From NCBI GenBank assembly GCA_030549335.1, contig CM060198.1:51830995-51894994 (forward strand): a stretch of 64,000 bases of DNA, read 5' to 3'. The position numbers were made by a program, and so were the translations under genes. Below the pieces are notes generated by a model. The model had not been told where the DNA came from, made no database searches, and saw only the letters and a program-made list of their open reading frames with translations. This DNA comes from Pontederia crassipes (taxonomy: Eukaryota > Streptophyta > Magnoliopsida > Commelinales > Pontederiaceae). Shown one piece after another: positions 35,937 to 47,499 of this stretch. Position 1 is the first letter of the stretch. Each line of letters opens with the position of its first letter.

Positions 35937-37705
35937 ATGGCGCTGCTTCTGTACTGCCATCTCCTTCTGTTGCTTGTGCACACCGCCAGCGCACAAGATC
36001 TCCATTCCCTCCTCGCCTTCAAGGCTTCCGCCGATCCAATGGACATGGTCTTGCACACATGGGAAGGTTCGAGTCCTTGCTCGGGGCTGTGGACCGGGAT
36101 CAAATGCCACCGGCGGCGAGTCGTCGGCGTGTACCTTGACGACGCCCAGCTGGTGGGCGGCGTCTCGGCGCTGTTCGGCCTCGGCCAGCTCCAAGTCCTT
36201 AGCCTCAGGAGGAACGCGCTGAGTGGCCCCATGCCTCCCCTGACCAACCTCACCAATCCGAGGCTCAGGCACATCGTTCTCTCCGGCAATCAGCTCACCG
36301 GCACCCTGAACGTTTCTCTCCCCGGCCTGCGCTCGCTGCGAGTGGAGAACAACGAGTTCTCCGGCGGGCTGGAGGGACTGCTTCTGCCTGCTGTGGAGAA
36401 CTTCAACGTGTCACAGAACAACCTGTCCGGCGAGATCTCCAGATCTCTCTCGGAGTTCGCGAGTTCAGCGTTCAGCGGAAATTCAGCGCTCTGCGGCTCG
36501 CCTTTAGTAAGATGTAGCAAGATATCGAGACTGCTGAATGACACTACCAGTAGCCCATCCGCAGAGCCTCTACTGGTCAGCAAGACTTCCGGTGGCACCA
36601 TCAATAAATTTGGTCTCGCCGTGTTCCTGGCAATTGGTTTAGGAGATGTGCTGGTGATTTCGATCGCCCTGGCTGTCATTATTACCATGTACACTTGGTT
36701 GAAGAAGAAGCTACTGGTGGCTCCAAGTTCTGCTGCTAGCACTGAGGAGTTCGACCCTGAGCAGGTGTACGATCATGGAGAGAAGCCAAAGGACAGGGGC
36801 CTGATCTGCTTTGAAGGAGGGGACGATCTCAGGTTGGAGTGCTTGTTGAAGGCTTCGGCTGAGGTCTTGGGCAAAGGCATATCCGGGAGCACGTATAAAG
36901 CTATCCTCGACGACGGAATCATCGTCGCCGTCAAGCGGCTCAGCGCCGTGCAGTTCCCGTCCAACAGCAAGTCTTTCGACCGGCAGATCCATCTCATGGG
37001 AAGGTTGAGGCATCCCAATGTGGTAAGCTTGAGAGCCTACTGCAATGCACACGAGGAGAAGCTCCTTGTCTATGACTACATGCCCAATGGAAGCCTTCAC
37101 TCCCTATTGCACTGCAACAGTAAGATCACTGCCATGTGATCCTTGACACTACACTTCTGAACATAAATTCTGAATTCAGCTCGCTTCTGTGTGCAGGTGG
37201 AGGCAATGGAAGGAATTTGGATTGGCTGTCAAGAAAGCAGATACTCATGGCTGCAGCTCAAGGTCTCAACTTCATTCACACGTTCCCGGCACGGTCGCCG
37301 CTGGTTCATGCTAACCTTAAGCCGTCGAACGTCCTCATCGACGAGCAGGGAAACGCATGCGTGGCCGAATGCGGCATCATGTGCTTTGCCACGAACTTTC
37401 AGCAGTCCCTGCTCCCTTACTCGTCGAGCTTTTCGGAGAGGATCACCTTCTCGGCGACGGCGACCAGGCGCGGGTACAGGGCTCCTGAGCTGCTGAGCGG
37501 CAAGCAGAAGGCCACACAGGAGTCCGACGTGTACAGCTTCGGAATGGTGCTCCTGGAAGTGGTGACGGACAAGGAGATCGACGAAGGCGAGTGCGACGGC
37601 GAGATGATGGGGATGGTCAAGATCGGCATGATGTGCACGGCTGAGTGCCCCGAGGAACGACCGAAAATGAGCCAAGTTCTGAGGATGCTGAGTGAATTCT
37701 CTTAG
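35937..37705 (+). CDS. LRR-III receptor-like pseudokinase
   Basis: Exons 35937-37119 and 37197-37705 (GT-AG, 77-nt intron) give 563 residues. Order: signal peptide (1-20); LRRNT cap with LLAFKASADP and a CSGLWTGIKC Cys pair; about four to five LRRs (LQVLSLRRNALSGPMPPL, LRHIVLSGNQLTGTL, LRSLRVENNEFSGGL, VENFNVSQNNLSGEI); FSGNSALCGSPLVRC; a transmembrane helix (about 225-256); and a kinase-like domain. The glycine loop LGKGISGSTYK (from 311) and the VAVK lysine (K333) are kept, but the catalytic HRD is HAN (432-434) and DFG is ECG (452-454), and Gln replaces the alpha-C Glu. LRR-III receptors often have HGN, but loss of the DFG Asp as well argues that it cannot phosphorylate. After SDVYSFGMVLLEVVTDKE the C-lobe is short: the usual 30-40 residues before the final helices are missing. 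Such proteins act as plasma-membrane scaffolds or co-receptors. It resembles proteins named probable inactive receptor kinase. The next gene is divergent in type and strand. Confidence 0.9.
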
Positions 37706-39060
37706 TAGGCGACTCCTCTGCATGCCAAACGTGAGTCAAAGGAACAATTTTTGTGCTTCAAGTGCAAACAAGCCTGGTACCTTGTGCTTAGTTCATGCTG
37801 ATGCAACTTCACTTCCTGAGGTCTGGTGGATCATTGCATGAGTACAAAGCCAATGTGAAATCATCATGTGAGAAGAATTTGCATGCATTTGGTTATTAGA
37901 CATCCATTCCGGATTCCATGAAATCATCCCTGTAATTTGTAATGTCTTAACAGCATTTCCCCAAGCTGCGTTGAATGTGCTTGAGTTAGCAATGCAATGA
38001 TCATATTTTTTTTCCCTATTGCCAAATGCTTTGTGAAATCTTCTCCACTAGAATTCATTGTATAGAGGCACCCACCATTTTATCATGTGACATGTCTGCA
38101 ACTGATGAAGGGAATTCAGGCCAAACACAATGACAGTATCAGGCAAAACTTTTTCAGAACTCTGCATCACCCTCACAATTTTTGTCCTACTAAGCATTGG
38201 TGCTGTAACATCTTGTAAATGAAAAAAAAAGCTAATATTTACCCAAAAAAAACAAAAAAGCTGTTGTCTTCATCTTCATGCATCAAAGTTCAAAAGTTGC
38301 ATTTAGATCAACGAGACAGACTACTAGCTGATCCACATCCTAATTGAAGCAATGAGAGATGGATAAAAAAAATAATATGATTTCTACATTGCCAACTTTT
38401 TACACTGCCATCTCCATTGACAGCTAATTTTTTGGCGGTGGATAACTTCACCTGAGCTGTCTCCAATAAATGATGCTTTAGGATCAGTAAGGAATTTTGA
38501 CTGGTAACTTATTACATTCAAGTTTAAATTTGAAAATTATCTCTTAACTATATGTATTTCCAATAATTCCAAAAAAAATAAGAGGAAAATCTTTTTTTAA
38601 ACAAAAGTTTCATAAAAAATTGAGCTTATATTCATCATTGTTGCTCTGATCGTATTAAATTCAATAAATCATCAGTAATGTTGAAAGATTGTCATCAGAA
38701 AATAAGTATCTCTTTCATATTTACAATATTAAGATATTGTCATTGGAACAGAAAGGTTAATCATAATATTTATAAAAAAAACTAGTAATCACGGTATTTA
38801 TATATGTATATTTATCATGGCTGAATTAGTCAGCTGCTAACTTTTAACAACAAAAAACATAAAAAATAGTATTAATAAATTTTTGCAAATATGAAGAAAT
38901 ACACCATAATTAAACTATCTTAAGCAACCCAACTCTGCATCCATGCCGAGGCATGCAACAAAACTATCTCTTATTCCGTAACAAAAGTACCACAAAATAT
39001 ATATGATTAATGTGATGTAATAAGTACACGCACACACGTCAGGCATCGTCGCGAACACGC
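37706..39060. other. Intergenic DNA between the LRR receptor and the AG peptide gene
   Basis: 3' flanks of two convergent genes. AT-rich with no recognisable frame or repeat unit. Confidence 0.4.
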
Positions 39061-39069
39061 ACAAAAAGC

Positions 39070-39273
39070 TCAGCGTAACAAGTATCCGAAGACCACTGCG
39101 GCCATGGAGGCGAGGACGGCGGCCGGCGCGGTCAAGGAGGCGTCGCTGGAGGGAGGCGGAGCGCTAGCGGGAGCGAGGTCGGCGCCAGCGGCAGCGGTCA
39201 TCTGGATGAAAGACGAGGCGACGGCGAGGGCCGTCACGGCTGCGGCGAGCGTCGGTGTCCTGAGAGCTGCCAT
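39070..39273 (-). CDS. Arabinogalactan peptide (GPI-anchored AGP)
   Basis: An intronless 67-residue protein with the full AG-peptide layout: an Ala-rich signal peptide (about 1-30), a very short mature core (ADLAPASAPPPSSD) with AP, AS and PPP motifs where Pro can be hydroxylated and glycosylated with arabinogalactan, and a C-terminal hydrophobic tail (ASLTAPAAVLASMAAVVFGY) that directs GPI anchoring. Such peptides sit on the outer face of the plasma membrane or in the wall and have roles in growth and signalling that are mostly redundant. Codons are very GC-rich, so long antisense frames overlap it; they are shadows. A TATA box lies about 95 bases upstream of the start. It resembles the Arabidopsis AGP16/20/22/41 group, with no number assigned. 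Confidence 0.9.
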   Translation of the reverse strand: MAALRTPTLAAAVTALAVASSFIQMTAAAGADLAPASAPPPSSDASLTAPAAVLASMAAVVFGYLLR

Positions 39274-39366
39274 CGCTAAGACTTGAAGAACAACAGAGCT
39301 TGCAGGGGGGGATGAAAGAGACGGAGTTGCTCTTGGAGTTCTGGGAATGAAACCGCGGTGGGGAGG

Positions 39367-39375
39367 CTTTTTATA
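39367..39375 (-). promoter_or_regulatory. TATA box of the AG peptide gene
   Basis: On the minus strand it reads TATAAAAAG, 94 bases before the ATG, which would give a 5' UTR of roughly 65 bases. Confidence 0.7.
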
Positions 39376-39899
39376 AGCGTCGTATGGGGACGCGGTCGAG
39401 GGTTTGCTCCTGGTTTTGGCGCTTGGCGCTGTAGTATTCTCTGCGCGGTTCGGCTAGAAGATTCGGAAGGCTGTAAATTAAAGGCCGTCAGGTTTGCTTT
39501 CTGATCACGTTTCTGTTCGTTGTTTTTGTGCATCAAATGGAGGAGTTAAACTGTTAAATCCATTCGAGTACAGAGAGATGTGAACAGTGGGAGGGAGATT
39601 TAGCGCAGTTTTGGGTGCGTGGGGAGCATGTAATCGTTGTTGTTGTTGTTGACAGGGTGTGGGGTGTTTTTTCTTTCTTTCTTTTAGATGAGGCATTGCG
39701 TCGAACAGCTGGCGCATGAGAGTTGCAGGGGGTCCATGGGCGTAGCTGGTCCAGCCTTGCTTTGCAAGTGACGTCGGAGCCGCCCATCTCTCTCTTTCTC
39801 CTTTTTGTCTCTCTTTTTTTTTCTTTCCTTTTTCGGATCGAAGGTATAAAAGAAATAACGAGTACAACATAAGAACATATAAAGAGTTAAAACACCTCC

Positions 39900-41285
39900 T
39901 TTGCTTTTCTTAATTTGTCATTTTGTCTATTTTGTTTCATTATCTTTTTTCTTAATTTTTTACATAATCTGAACCATTTTTTAAAGTAATTTTTATAGAA
40001 AAAGGTCTAAATTTTGACTTTCTTTTCTCATAAGACGTTATAAACTTTAAATTTATTATCAAATCTAATTTAAATTTCTATTGTTACTTAACCAGTCATG
40101 AACTTTAATTTTATTCTCAAAGCTAACCTAAATTTTTTACTTTAAAAGATTTTAATTTTTTATAAACATAATCTATTATTATATTTTTATTAAAAAAATA
40201 ATAATTCAATGATATTACATACATAAGTTATAAAAAATAAAAGGATAAAATTTAAAATATGTTTTATGACTTTAATAGTTTAAATCATTATATTTTTTAC
40301 ATTGTTATGAAATAAGTTAATTACGACAACTTTGATAGCTAGTTACATAATTATTTTATTTGATCACAGTATAAGCTAAAATTTAAATTTATTTATTATT
40401 GAAGTTGTAAAAAAATATTTTTTTATCCTTTTATTTTTACAACTTGTTTATGCAATGATTGCTAAATTATTGTTTTTTAGTAAAATATAATTATAGACTA
40501 TATTTATAATTAATTTAAAATTTTAAAAATAAAAATTTAAGCTAAATTTGAAAATTAAGCTAAAGTTCATGACCTTTTACTAAATAAAAATTAAGTTAAA
40601 CTTAAGAATTTGTAAAAATAAAAGTTCATACTACAATTCTTAAATAATTAAATTTATATTTATATAATTAATTTTTTATATAAATAGTTTATATTTATTA
40701 TTATCATAATAAAAATTATAATTTAATAATATATAGTTGAATAAGGAAAAATAAAAAAATGGTGAAGAAAATCATATTGTATTATATATAGCACTTTCCT
40801 ACTCTTCAATATGATTTTTGCAAAAATCAAAATTTAATTAACTTAGTCTTATTCTGTGTCATGCTTGATTACAGAATAGCGTACTTTATCTCCGAATCAA
40901 ATGGCCCTAAGTTCAGGTCACTACAATTTTAATAAATCGGGTTGATTTGATGACTTTCATGAAAATTTGTAAACCAAGTTTTGACAAGACAGAAACATAG
41001 ATAATTAGTGTAACTTTTTTTTTAAAAAAATAATAGGGGATTAATATCCATTCATTGTGGTTTTAACAATTGCAACTAATCGTTAAATGCAATAGTAATG
41101 ATGATAATACGATAAAATAACAAACGTATATTTTTTCCAATTAAAAGATTATTCCCAAAATAAGCTTGTTCATTTATTATCGTGCAAACTTCTCCTATAA
41201 GGGAGGTTGAGTCGCGCCGCCCTACACCCATGGGAATGGTAAAATACATGGGGCTTTGGATTGACCCCACAATTTTTTTATGAGC
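39900..41285. other. AT-rich intergenic DNA
   Basis: Very AT-rich, with loosely inverted phrases around 40020-40620 (for example ctaaattttgacttt or cttaaacttaatttt-like blocks and their complements), suggesting an old palindromic element too decayed to delimit. No gene is seen. Confidence 0.35.
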
Positions 41286-41290
41286 GGAGC

Positions 41291-42018
41291 CAGTGGCGGA
41301 CCTAGCTTGAGAGTAATGGGGTCAATTGACCCATTCAATTTTAAGTTATATATATATATATATGTTATTAAAATATTATATAGTTATCTTTAATCAGATA
41401 TCTTTAGAAATGTATCATATTTAAATTATTTTAAAAGAATACTTATAAAATATCTTTTTATAATAATTTTCAACATATTTTTCTCTTTATACAAAATTTT
41501 ACCTCAATATTTTCCTCTCATGTTTTCTCTAACGGACGCTCCTCTTATTTTTTTTAGTTTTCTTTTATCATTTCATCTTCTTTAACCCAACTTCCCTAAG
41601 ATTCCAAAAGGTAATCATATCTTTCTTCTTCAGGTCTTCCCCTTGTCATTTTATTTTTTTTCATCCCTCCTTCCCTTCTTTCTTCTTTAATATATTATAG
41701 TTTTCTTAATAGGAAAATACTATAATTTAAGAAAAGAAACTTAGGTCTTAGAATTATAAAAAAAAAATCATTTTCAATATTTTTTATTACCACTTCATTT
41801 TTATGGAATATGTTTCATAGTTATTAAATCTATTTTATCATTTGTTTTGTACTTGTATTATCTTTAGTTAATGATTATCTGTATATAGAAGGAAACGATT
41901 ATAATATTATTTAATTTATCAAAAAATTATTTAAATATAGTTATTATGTTATTAGAAGTTTTATTTTAAAAAATAATATTTTGCACCCATTGATTTCGGA
42001 GTCCTAGGTCCGCCCTTG
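41291..42018. mobile_element. hAT-type MITE, 728 bp, with 8-bp target duplication
   Basis: Starts CAGTGGCGGACCTAG and ends with the complement of CAAGGGCGGACCTAG (15-bp inverted ends, two mismatches). Flanks are agcggagc on the left and ggcggagc on the right, a 7-of-8 match. The interior is AT-rich and non-coding. Confidence 0.8.
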
Positions 42019-43440
42019 GGCGGAGCTTTCCTTTTCTTTTCATATGAATAGATATGACCATGTATTTTTTATTTTCTCACTCCTAATGTTGAGTATACAA
42101 CACACATGATATTGAGAAATCATCATGATTTTATCTTGACATAGTTTTTAAGAGAGGGAAAAAGTGTGAATCTTTACAACCGTCATACATGTATTTCATT
42201 ATTATATAAATATGTACTGTCAATTATTTTTTTCTTAAACCGAGGCCAAAATGTTAACTTCTTATTAATTCAATCTTTTAACTTGGCACAGATCATGATT
42301 AAAATTGTGAATCTGATAAAAAAAATAACAAATGAACATGGAAAACTTTGTTTGATGTCCACCATTAAAAGGCAATGAAACGGCCAAACTGAAATGTTAA
42401 ATAATAAATAATGCATTTTAGTCAATGTATGAAAGTTGACTAGACAAAAAATTTTGAATTTTATATCTCAAGCATTAATAATCAAATTTTGTGTATTGCA
42501 AATATTAATCTTATCCATAAAGTCTATTAAAGGAATTACTACCAGTGGGCTTCTTTTTTTGGTTCTTGTATAACCATATATAGCCCAAAATGAATTAAGC
42601 CTGACCCAAAAACTTTTCATTACCCACCAGCCAAACCACGACGTTCTCGGCACGAAGCTCAACGACGCTGTGCTCGTCGCAGACGACGTCTCCTCCGCTC
42701 TCTCTCTCCTCCTCCTCCTATTCAGTCCATTACAGCGCTCGCCTCCCGGTCACCAGAGCCGACGAAATCCATCGCACGTACCGGGGTTCTCGGCGATGAT
42801 GTAAGAATCAAAGCACCACTTCTAGGTAATTACTCATCATTCACACTGCTCAGTCAGTGGATCCAAACTTTTCTACATTCAAGTGATGTTGGCTTGCTGC
42901 AAGTGAGGCTTGGCAATGTGATGCAAAGGCGAGGTCTGTGCTTTAAAATATCACATCTTCTGTTAACGCAGAGTTCGAAATTTCTCTGTTGTTTTCTTAA
43001 TATTCTTATCCAATAGGCAGGCCGCATCTGTTTGTGTGATTTCATGATGGTATAACTGAATCCTTGGTTCTAGGATCGTTCCTGTAACTTTTATGATTTG
43101 TCATCCGGTGGCTGTGGAACGTCATGATCACAAATCCGGCAGTCAAGCTGCTGCAAGTAGATCTTTGGTGTAATTGGTCATGGATATCAAACACTTCCCA
43201 TTCAGATATGTACAGTGCTTCTTTAAAAAAAAAAAAGAAGATATATACAGTGCTCGTTATAACAGATCCCTTTTGCACCATCCATTGATTAAGCTTCTAG
43301 ATCAGTCTATGAGTTTGACAAATGCGTGATATCAGAATAGCTCCAGCTCAGAGTCATGAGTTATGCTCAACTTGAGATGGGTCGCACGAGTTTGATGTGA
43401 TTCAAACTCGGAATTGGGATGAACCTAGTTCTAAAGGAAC
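42019..43440. other. Intergenic DNA with a GC-rich promoter-like patch
   Basis: Mostly AT-rich, but 42635-42800 is abruptly GC- and CT-rich (ctccgctctctctctcctcc), like the 5' UTR of an expressed gene. The only ATG there is followed by a stop. It could be the first exon of the weak gene candidate at 45419-46019 or of a non-coding RNA. Confidence 0.35.
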
Positions 43441-43445
43441 ACTAA

Positions 43446-43689
43446 GGGCCTGTTTGGATGAAAAAAAATTGTCCCATAACATTATTGCTTTGACCCAGTT
43501 GCTGCCCCTCATCTTTGTTCCAGCAGGAGCAAGTGAGTTCCAGCCTTCACCATGAACTCAGTGGCTCTTGCTTTTTGCTGTTCTCGCCATGATTATAGGT
43601 GGGACCCACAGATACCAAAAAACGCTGTTTGGCTAATTGTTCCAAAACAAAGCTTTTGTTCTTGGTTAATTCCGATACCAAACAGGCCC
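43446..43689. mobile_element. Tourist-like MITE (PIF/Harbinger), 244 bp
   Basis: Terminal inverted repeats GGGCCTGTTTGG and CCAAACAGGCCC, flanked by TAA on both sides. Size, ends and duplication are typical of Tourist-type MITEs. Confidence 0.85.
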
Positions 43690-43762
43690 TAATAGTCTAA
43701 TAATGCTAATGCAAAGATAACACTGTTGGATTGTTATCAAATGTCTTAGATCACTACATGTA

Positions 43763-43917
43763 CAACAACAACAACAAAGCCTTATCCCACCATTCCGCTC
43801 GTTGATCCATGTTCATAAGATTCGACAGGATTTTACGCTGGCTGTCGGGGCCTAACACAACCCTCCTCCTTTATCCGGGCTTGGAACCGGTTATAAAACA
43901 TAGGTGGAGTTTTATTA
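43763..43917 (-). mobile_element. Au-like SINE with 14-bp target duplication
   Basis: The same body as 13976-14157 with an internal deletion near the tail (gtggggtcggctacatgg missing). Flanked by atcactacatgtac before and after; a further copy of that 14-mer occurs some 25 bases downstream (near 43952). Confidence 0.8.
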
Positions 43918-43934
43918 AATCACTACATGTACAT

Positions 43935-45400
43935 ATACGGGCTTAGATCACTACATGTACTTTTATTAAATCAAATGGTATCAACACCAATCTCATAAGT
44001 CAAAGGTACTCAAAATAGCAATTGAGGCGAGCTGTGAACCAATAATCAAGCACAGGGTAGATGCCAGTTTAGCTGGAAACTAAGACGAGTAGAACTAAGC
44101 CTTGTTCTTTGATGGAGTTCGAACTCCATTAAATTACTATCCCATATGTGACTATTTAAAATAATGAGTATTGAATAGTGCAGCAGCTGAAGCATGTGCA
44201 TTGTCGGATGGAAAAATATAAAGTCATACTAGGTTTTTTTAGGTGAAATAAAAGCGTACTAGTAAAATGTCATTAGTAAAATATAAAAACATACTGGGAT
44301 AATTAACAATGAATTCTGGAACAGACCACTATTCTACCGAGCCATATCAGCTGATATGCCTAATAAAGATAAGTCATCTGAAATGTACACTCAAATTCAA
44401 CTTTTTAAAAAGCAGGGTAACTTAGTTTTTGGAATTCTATTTAAACTCTGTGCTAGTTGTTTGAAAGACAGGTGTTTGATGAATGAATATTTGCTTTTAA
44501 TTTATATCTTCTTAAGTGAATGATATATAAGGTTTAGAAGTAGGGTGTCTTGGTAGATTTCCATGGCTATATCTTTGCATTGGGCTCATTCCATAGTCAT
44601 AAAGTTGTATTTAGGTGAATTCGTTTCACAAGTTAATCATGTATCTTTTCAGTTAGAAAACTGATCTTTGCATACATGCAAGGTCGGGACATCTCAATTG
44701 CAAGACCAGTATTTCATTTATTGAAATTGTTGGTTTTGCTTCTCGTACCTCACATCTTACTTTCTTTGGATATCTTCCTTTATTTACAAATAACAAGAAT
44801 GTATGTGTTATTGCCACATTCATTCTTTGTATCCTTGATTTTGTGAAACATTCATTCTTGATCACAAAATTCTCTTGGGTCTACAAAGAGGAGAATGCAT
44901 GACTTGCTGTACATATCTTGCTCTTTGACTGAAATTCCAGCAACGGAAAAATCTTTGTTATATTATAATGCATATAACAAATAGATGCTTTTTACTTTCC
45001 CAAGTTACTAACTGGGCATATATTTGCATAACTTATGGTTTTCTTCTCTTTTTTGGTAACTGAAACATGACTTGGTACTTGAAATCAAACTTGTTTTTTT
45101 TTTTTTTTTGAGGAGAAAAATTGTTTATTTTTTATATAACATTTCAAGGCATAGAATCGCTCCTTCAATCTCTCACTCGTTTAAAGCTTATGTTATTATA
45201 CTACAAATTTGAAAATTTTACAACACAACATTTAACCTTTTAAAATGAGCATAAACCTTAGAATAATTGAAGCATAGTGAAAAAAAAATTGATATGAGTT
45301 GTTTGATTGGGAGAAGTATAGGCAAAGAGCATAATGAAACGATTGTCCCTACTTGAAGACATGTGAAATACTGCTACTACCCACATCGGCACTTTGTCAA
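43935..45400. other. Intergenic or intronic DNA, nothing recognised
   Basis: AT-rich. A T-run lies at 45095-45109. No frame with a recognisable product. Confidence 0.35.
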
Positions 45401-45418
45401 TTGCAGTTCTTCAATTAG

Positions 45419-46019
45419 AATGCATCAACGGACAAAGCGTCTTCAAATGGATTTTCAACCTCAGCAGGGGCATTTTACAAAGGCAATAAGGTAATATGAA
45501 GATGTATTTCAAGTCACCTCCAGCCATGTCTTTTGATTTACAATAACATTCGAAATTCTATACTACAATTGATGCTTATCAGAAGAAAGATGCATTATGG
45601 TTGGTACTTTTTGCAGTTTACGAGTTCAGATGCCTGAGTCTAGTCCAATACTATTAATCACACTAGAATAAAAAGAATTCTGAGCAATCACTCTCTTATG
45701 CCAGTAGATAAAATAAGGGATACATTTGTTTTCAAGGAGCCCTTGCTTTCTTGGAATTATGATATTCATTCAATCATGCTTTCATGTCATATATATTGAT
45801 TATGTATATATCAGCCATGCAAGATTTTTCTCCAAGTGAATGACAAGAGTTTTGGAGACTTCATATGTTCCATGTCCAACAAGGTATTTGCTTTCATTTC
45901 TTTATATAATTGTAATTGAAGATACCATACACATTTACATCAATGTGATTAATTAGCAATCAAATCCATTCCAGCTCCATCCAAGGATCAATATCTTGGC
46001 CTCTTCTAAGAATAAATGA
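45419..46019 (+). CDS. Weak candidate for the 3' part of a spliced gene, function unknown
   Basis: Three short exons, 45419-45490, 45815-45883 and 45975-46019, all join in phase 0 with good GT donors (aataag|gtaata, aacaag|gtattt) and pyrimidine-led AG acceptors. They read TDKASSNGFSTSAGAFYKGN, PCKIFLQVNDKSFGDFIC and LHPRINILASSKNK then stop. I do not recognise the family. The chance of three such exons in one phase is modest but real, since the pieces are short. A 5' part was not found; the GC-rich patch at 42635-42800 might be it. A non-coding transcript is an equal possibility. Confidence 0.25.
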
Positions 46020-47076
46020 AAAGACTGGCCATATTGAGAATTGTTAGGGAAGTACTGTTCAAAGGTTGATGTTTTATTTATGTCAAGGAAAAAAAAGAGC
46101 CTGGTTTTCTTAATTAAATTATTGGATATGGATTTTTATGTTCTTACATTTTTTATCCTAGTCTATTTTGCTAATGTTTGTCTTGGACTACTATAAATCA
46201 TGGGGAATGTCTCCATAGGAAACGTTGTTGTGTATGTGATGTAAGATTGGAGAAGTCAAATTCCTCCAACAAATCGAAAAGGCAGGCTGCTGAGAGACAC
46301 TCACATTCAGAAGACCTACAAATAAGTTCCATTGTTTGGTGTGGAAGGAGAACTAAGATTAGATTAATTAATTGGGATTGTCATGAAGAGAGGAAGACAA
46401 AATAAAGGTATCATATATCGTCATTCTCTAAAGCTTCCATCATTAATTTGTTGCTTATTAACAATAGTTATAGTAAAGTCTTCGCGCATACTTTTGTTCC
46501 AAGAAGGGATGCAAGTATCAAGGCTCAAGCAAAGCTCTCTTTATAGATAAGATTGTCAACTTCAACTTCATCATGATTATATATTGCTTAATACCTAACT
46601 AATGGATATACAGCTTCTTTTTTGCTAGTTATTGCCTTGAGACTTGTAGAGTTCTGCTTTAGTTTTCCTTTTATTCATATTTTATGTTTTCATGTAAACA
46701 AATTACTTCCATCGCAAACAAACCCCAGTGTAGCATTTTCATTTCTTAATTCATCATGTTTATTTTTTGCACGTATTCATTGATGCTTTTAGTAGTAGAG
46801 CCATTACTATCTGATTAATCCAGTTTGAAAGATGGCCACCATTTCCAATAGTATAATTGTCAGAATTCAAATTGGGAACCACTAATTTTAGCATCCTTGT
46901 CCCAGACCATTTCTATCATTTATTTCTCCTTGGTTTTTATTTTAGCTCTTCTCAATGGCCTTCAGCCAGTGAATTGGTCTAAAGACCATTTGTTTCCCCA
47001 GAGGTTAAACAAAAATACAGAAGGAAGATGGCTTCAACACCTCATGTCATATGCCTGTCAATATTAATTGCTGCAT
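46020..47076. other. Intergenic DNA, nothing recognised
   Basis: AT-rich. A 75-codon frame at 46178-46405 with several Cys has no match that I know. Confidence 0.35.
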
Positions 47077-47089
47077 GGTGACCCCTAAT

Positions 47090-47263
47090 TAAAAGAGGGA
47101 GAGGGAGGTCAAGGCGGACACTTGGCGAACTAATAGAGCAAGATCTATTAATGAATAATATACCGAAAGGTTTGGTTACTAATAGAGCGGAATGGCGTCG
47201 TATGATCCATGTAACCGACCCCACCTAGTGGGATAAGGCTTTGTTGTTGTTGTTGTTGTTGTT
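47090..47263 (+). mobile_element. RTE LINE 3' end with 13-bp target duplication
   Basis: A 5'-truncated insertion flanked by a perfect 13-base duplication, ggtgacccctaat, at 47077-47089 and 47264-47276. The forward frame reads KRGRGRSRRTLGELI, then NNIPKGLVTNRAEWRR and HVTDPT before the stop, the C-terminal end of plant RTE-clade LINE polymerase proteins. It ends ggataaggctttg then (TTG)n. Confidence 0.85.
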
Positions 47264-47437
47264 GGTGACCCCTAATCCTTTTTTTCCTATAATAAATATG
47301 CATGATATATCAGCAACAAATTAAATGGACCATTAGCCTAAAAATATTAATTACGCGTATCTAACATCCATGTCATAATTTCCTGTCAATTGTTATTTTA
47401 ACCAGCATGCTTAAGTTTATGCATGACGATTCGGACA

Positions 47438-47497
47438 ACAACAATAACAAAGCCTTATCCCACTAGGCAGGGTCGGCTTCATATGTTCATTATTGTG
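47438..47497 (-). mobile_element. RTE/SINE tail fragment with target duplication
   Basis: A very short insertion: the complement of the common 3' tail (ccttatcccactagg) followed by tcggcttcatatgttc, flanked by gattcggacaa on both sides. Confidence 0.7.
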
Positions 47498-47499
47498 AT

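Noticed and set aside
35919-37723. Several long minus-strand frames opposite the LRR receptor exons
   Set aside because: Antisense shadows of GC-rich coding sequence; no recognisable products.
39276-39870. Minus-strand frames upstream of the AG peptide gene
   Set aside because: They cover the TATA box and 5' UTR and show no conserved sequence.
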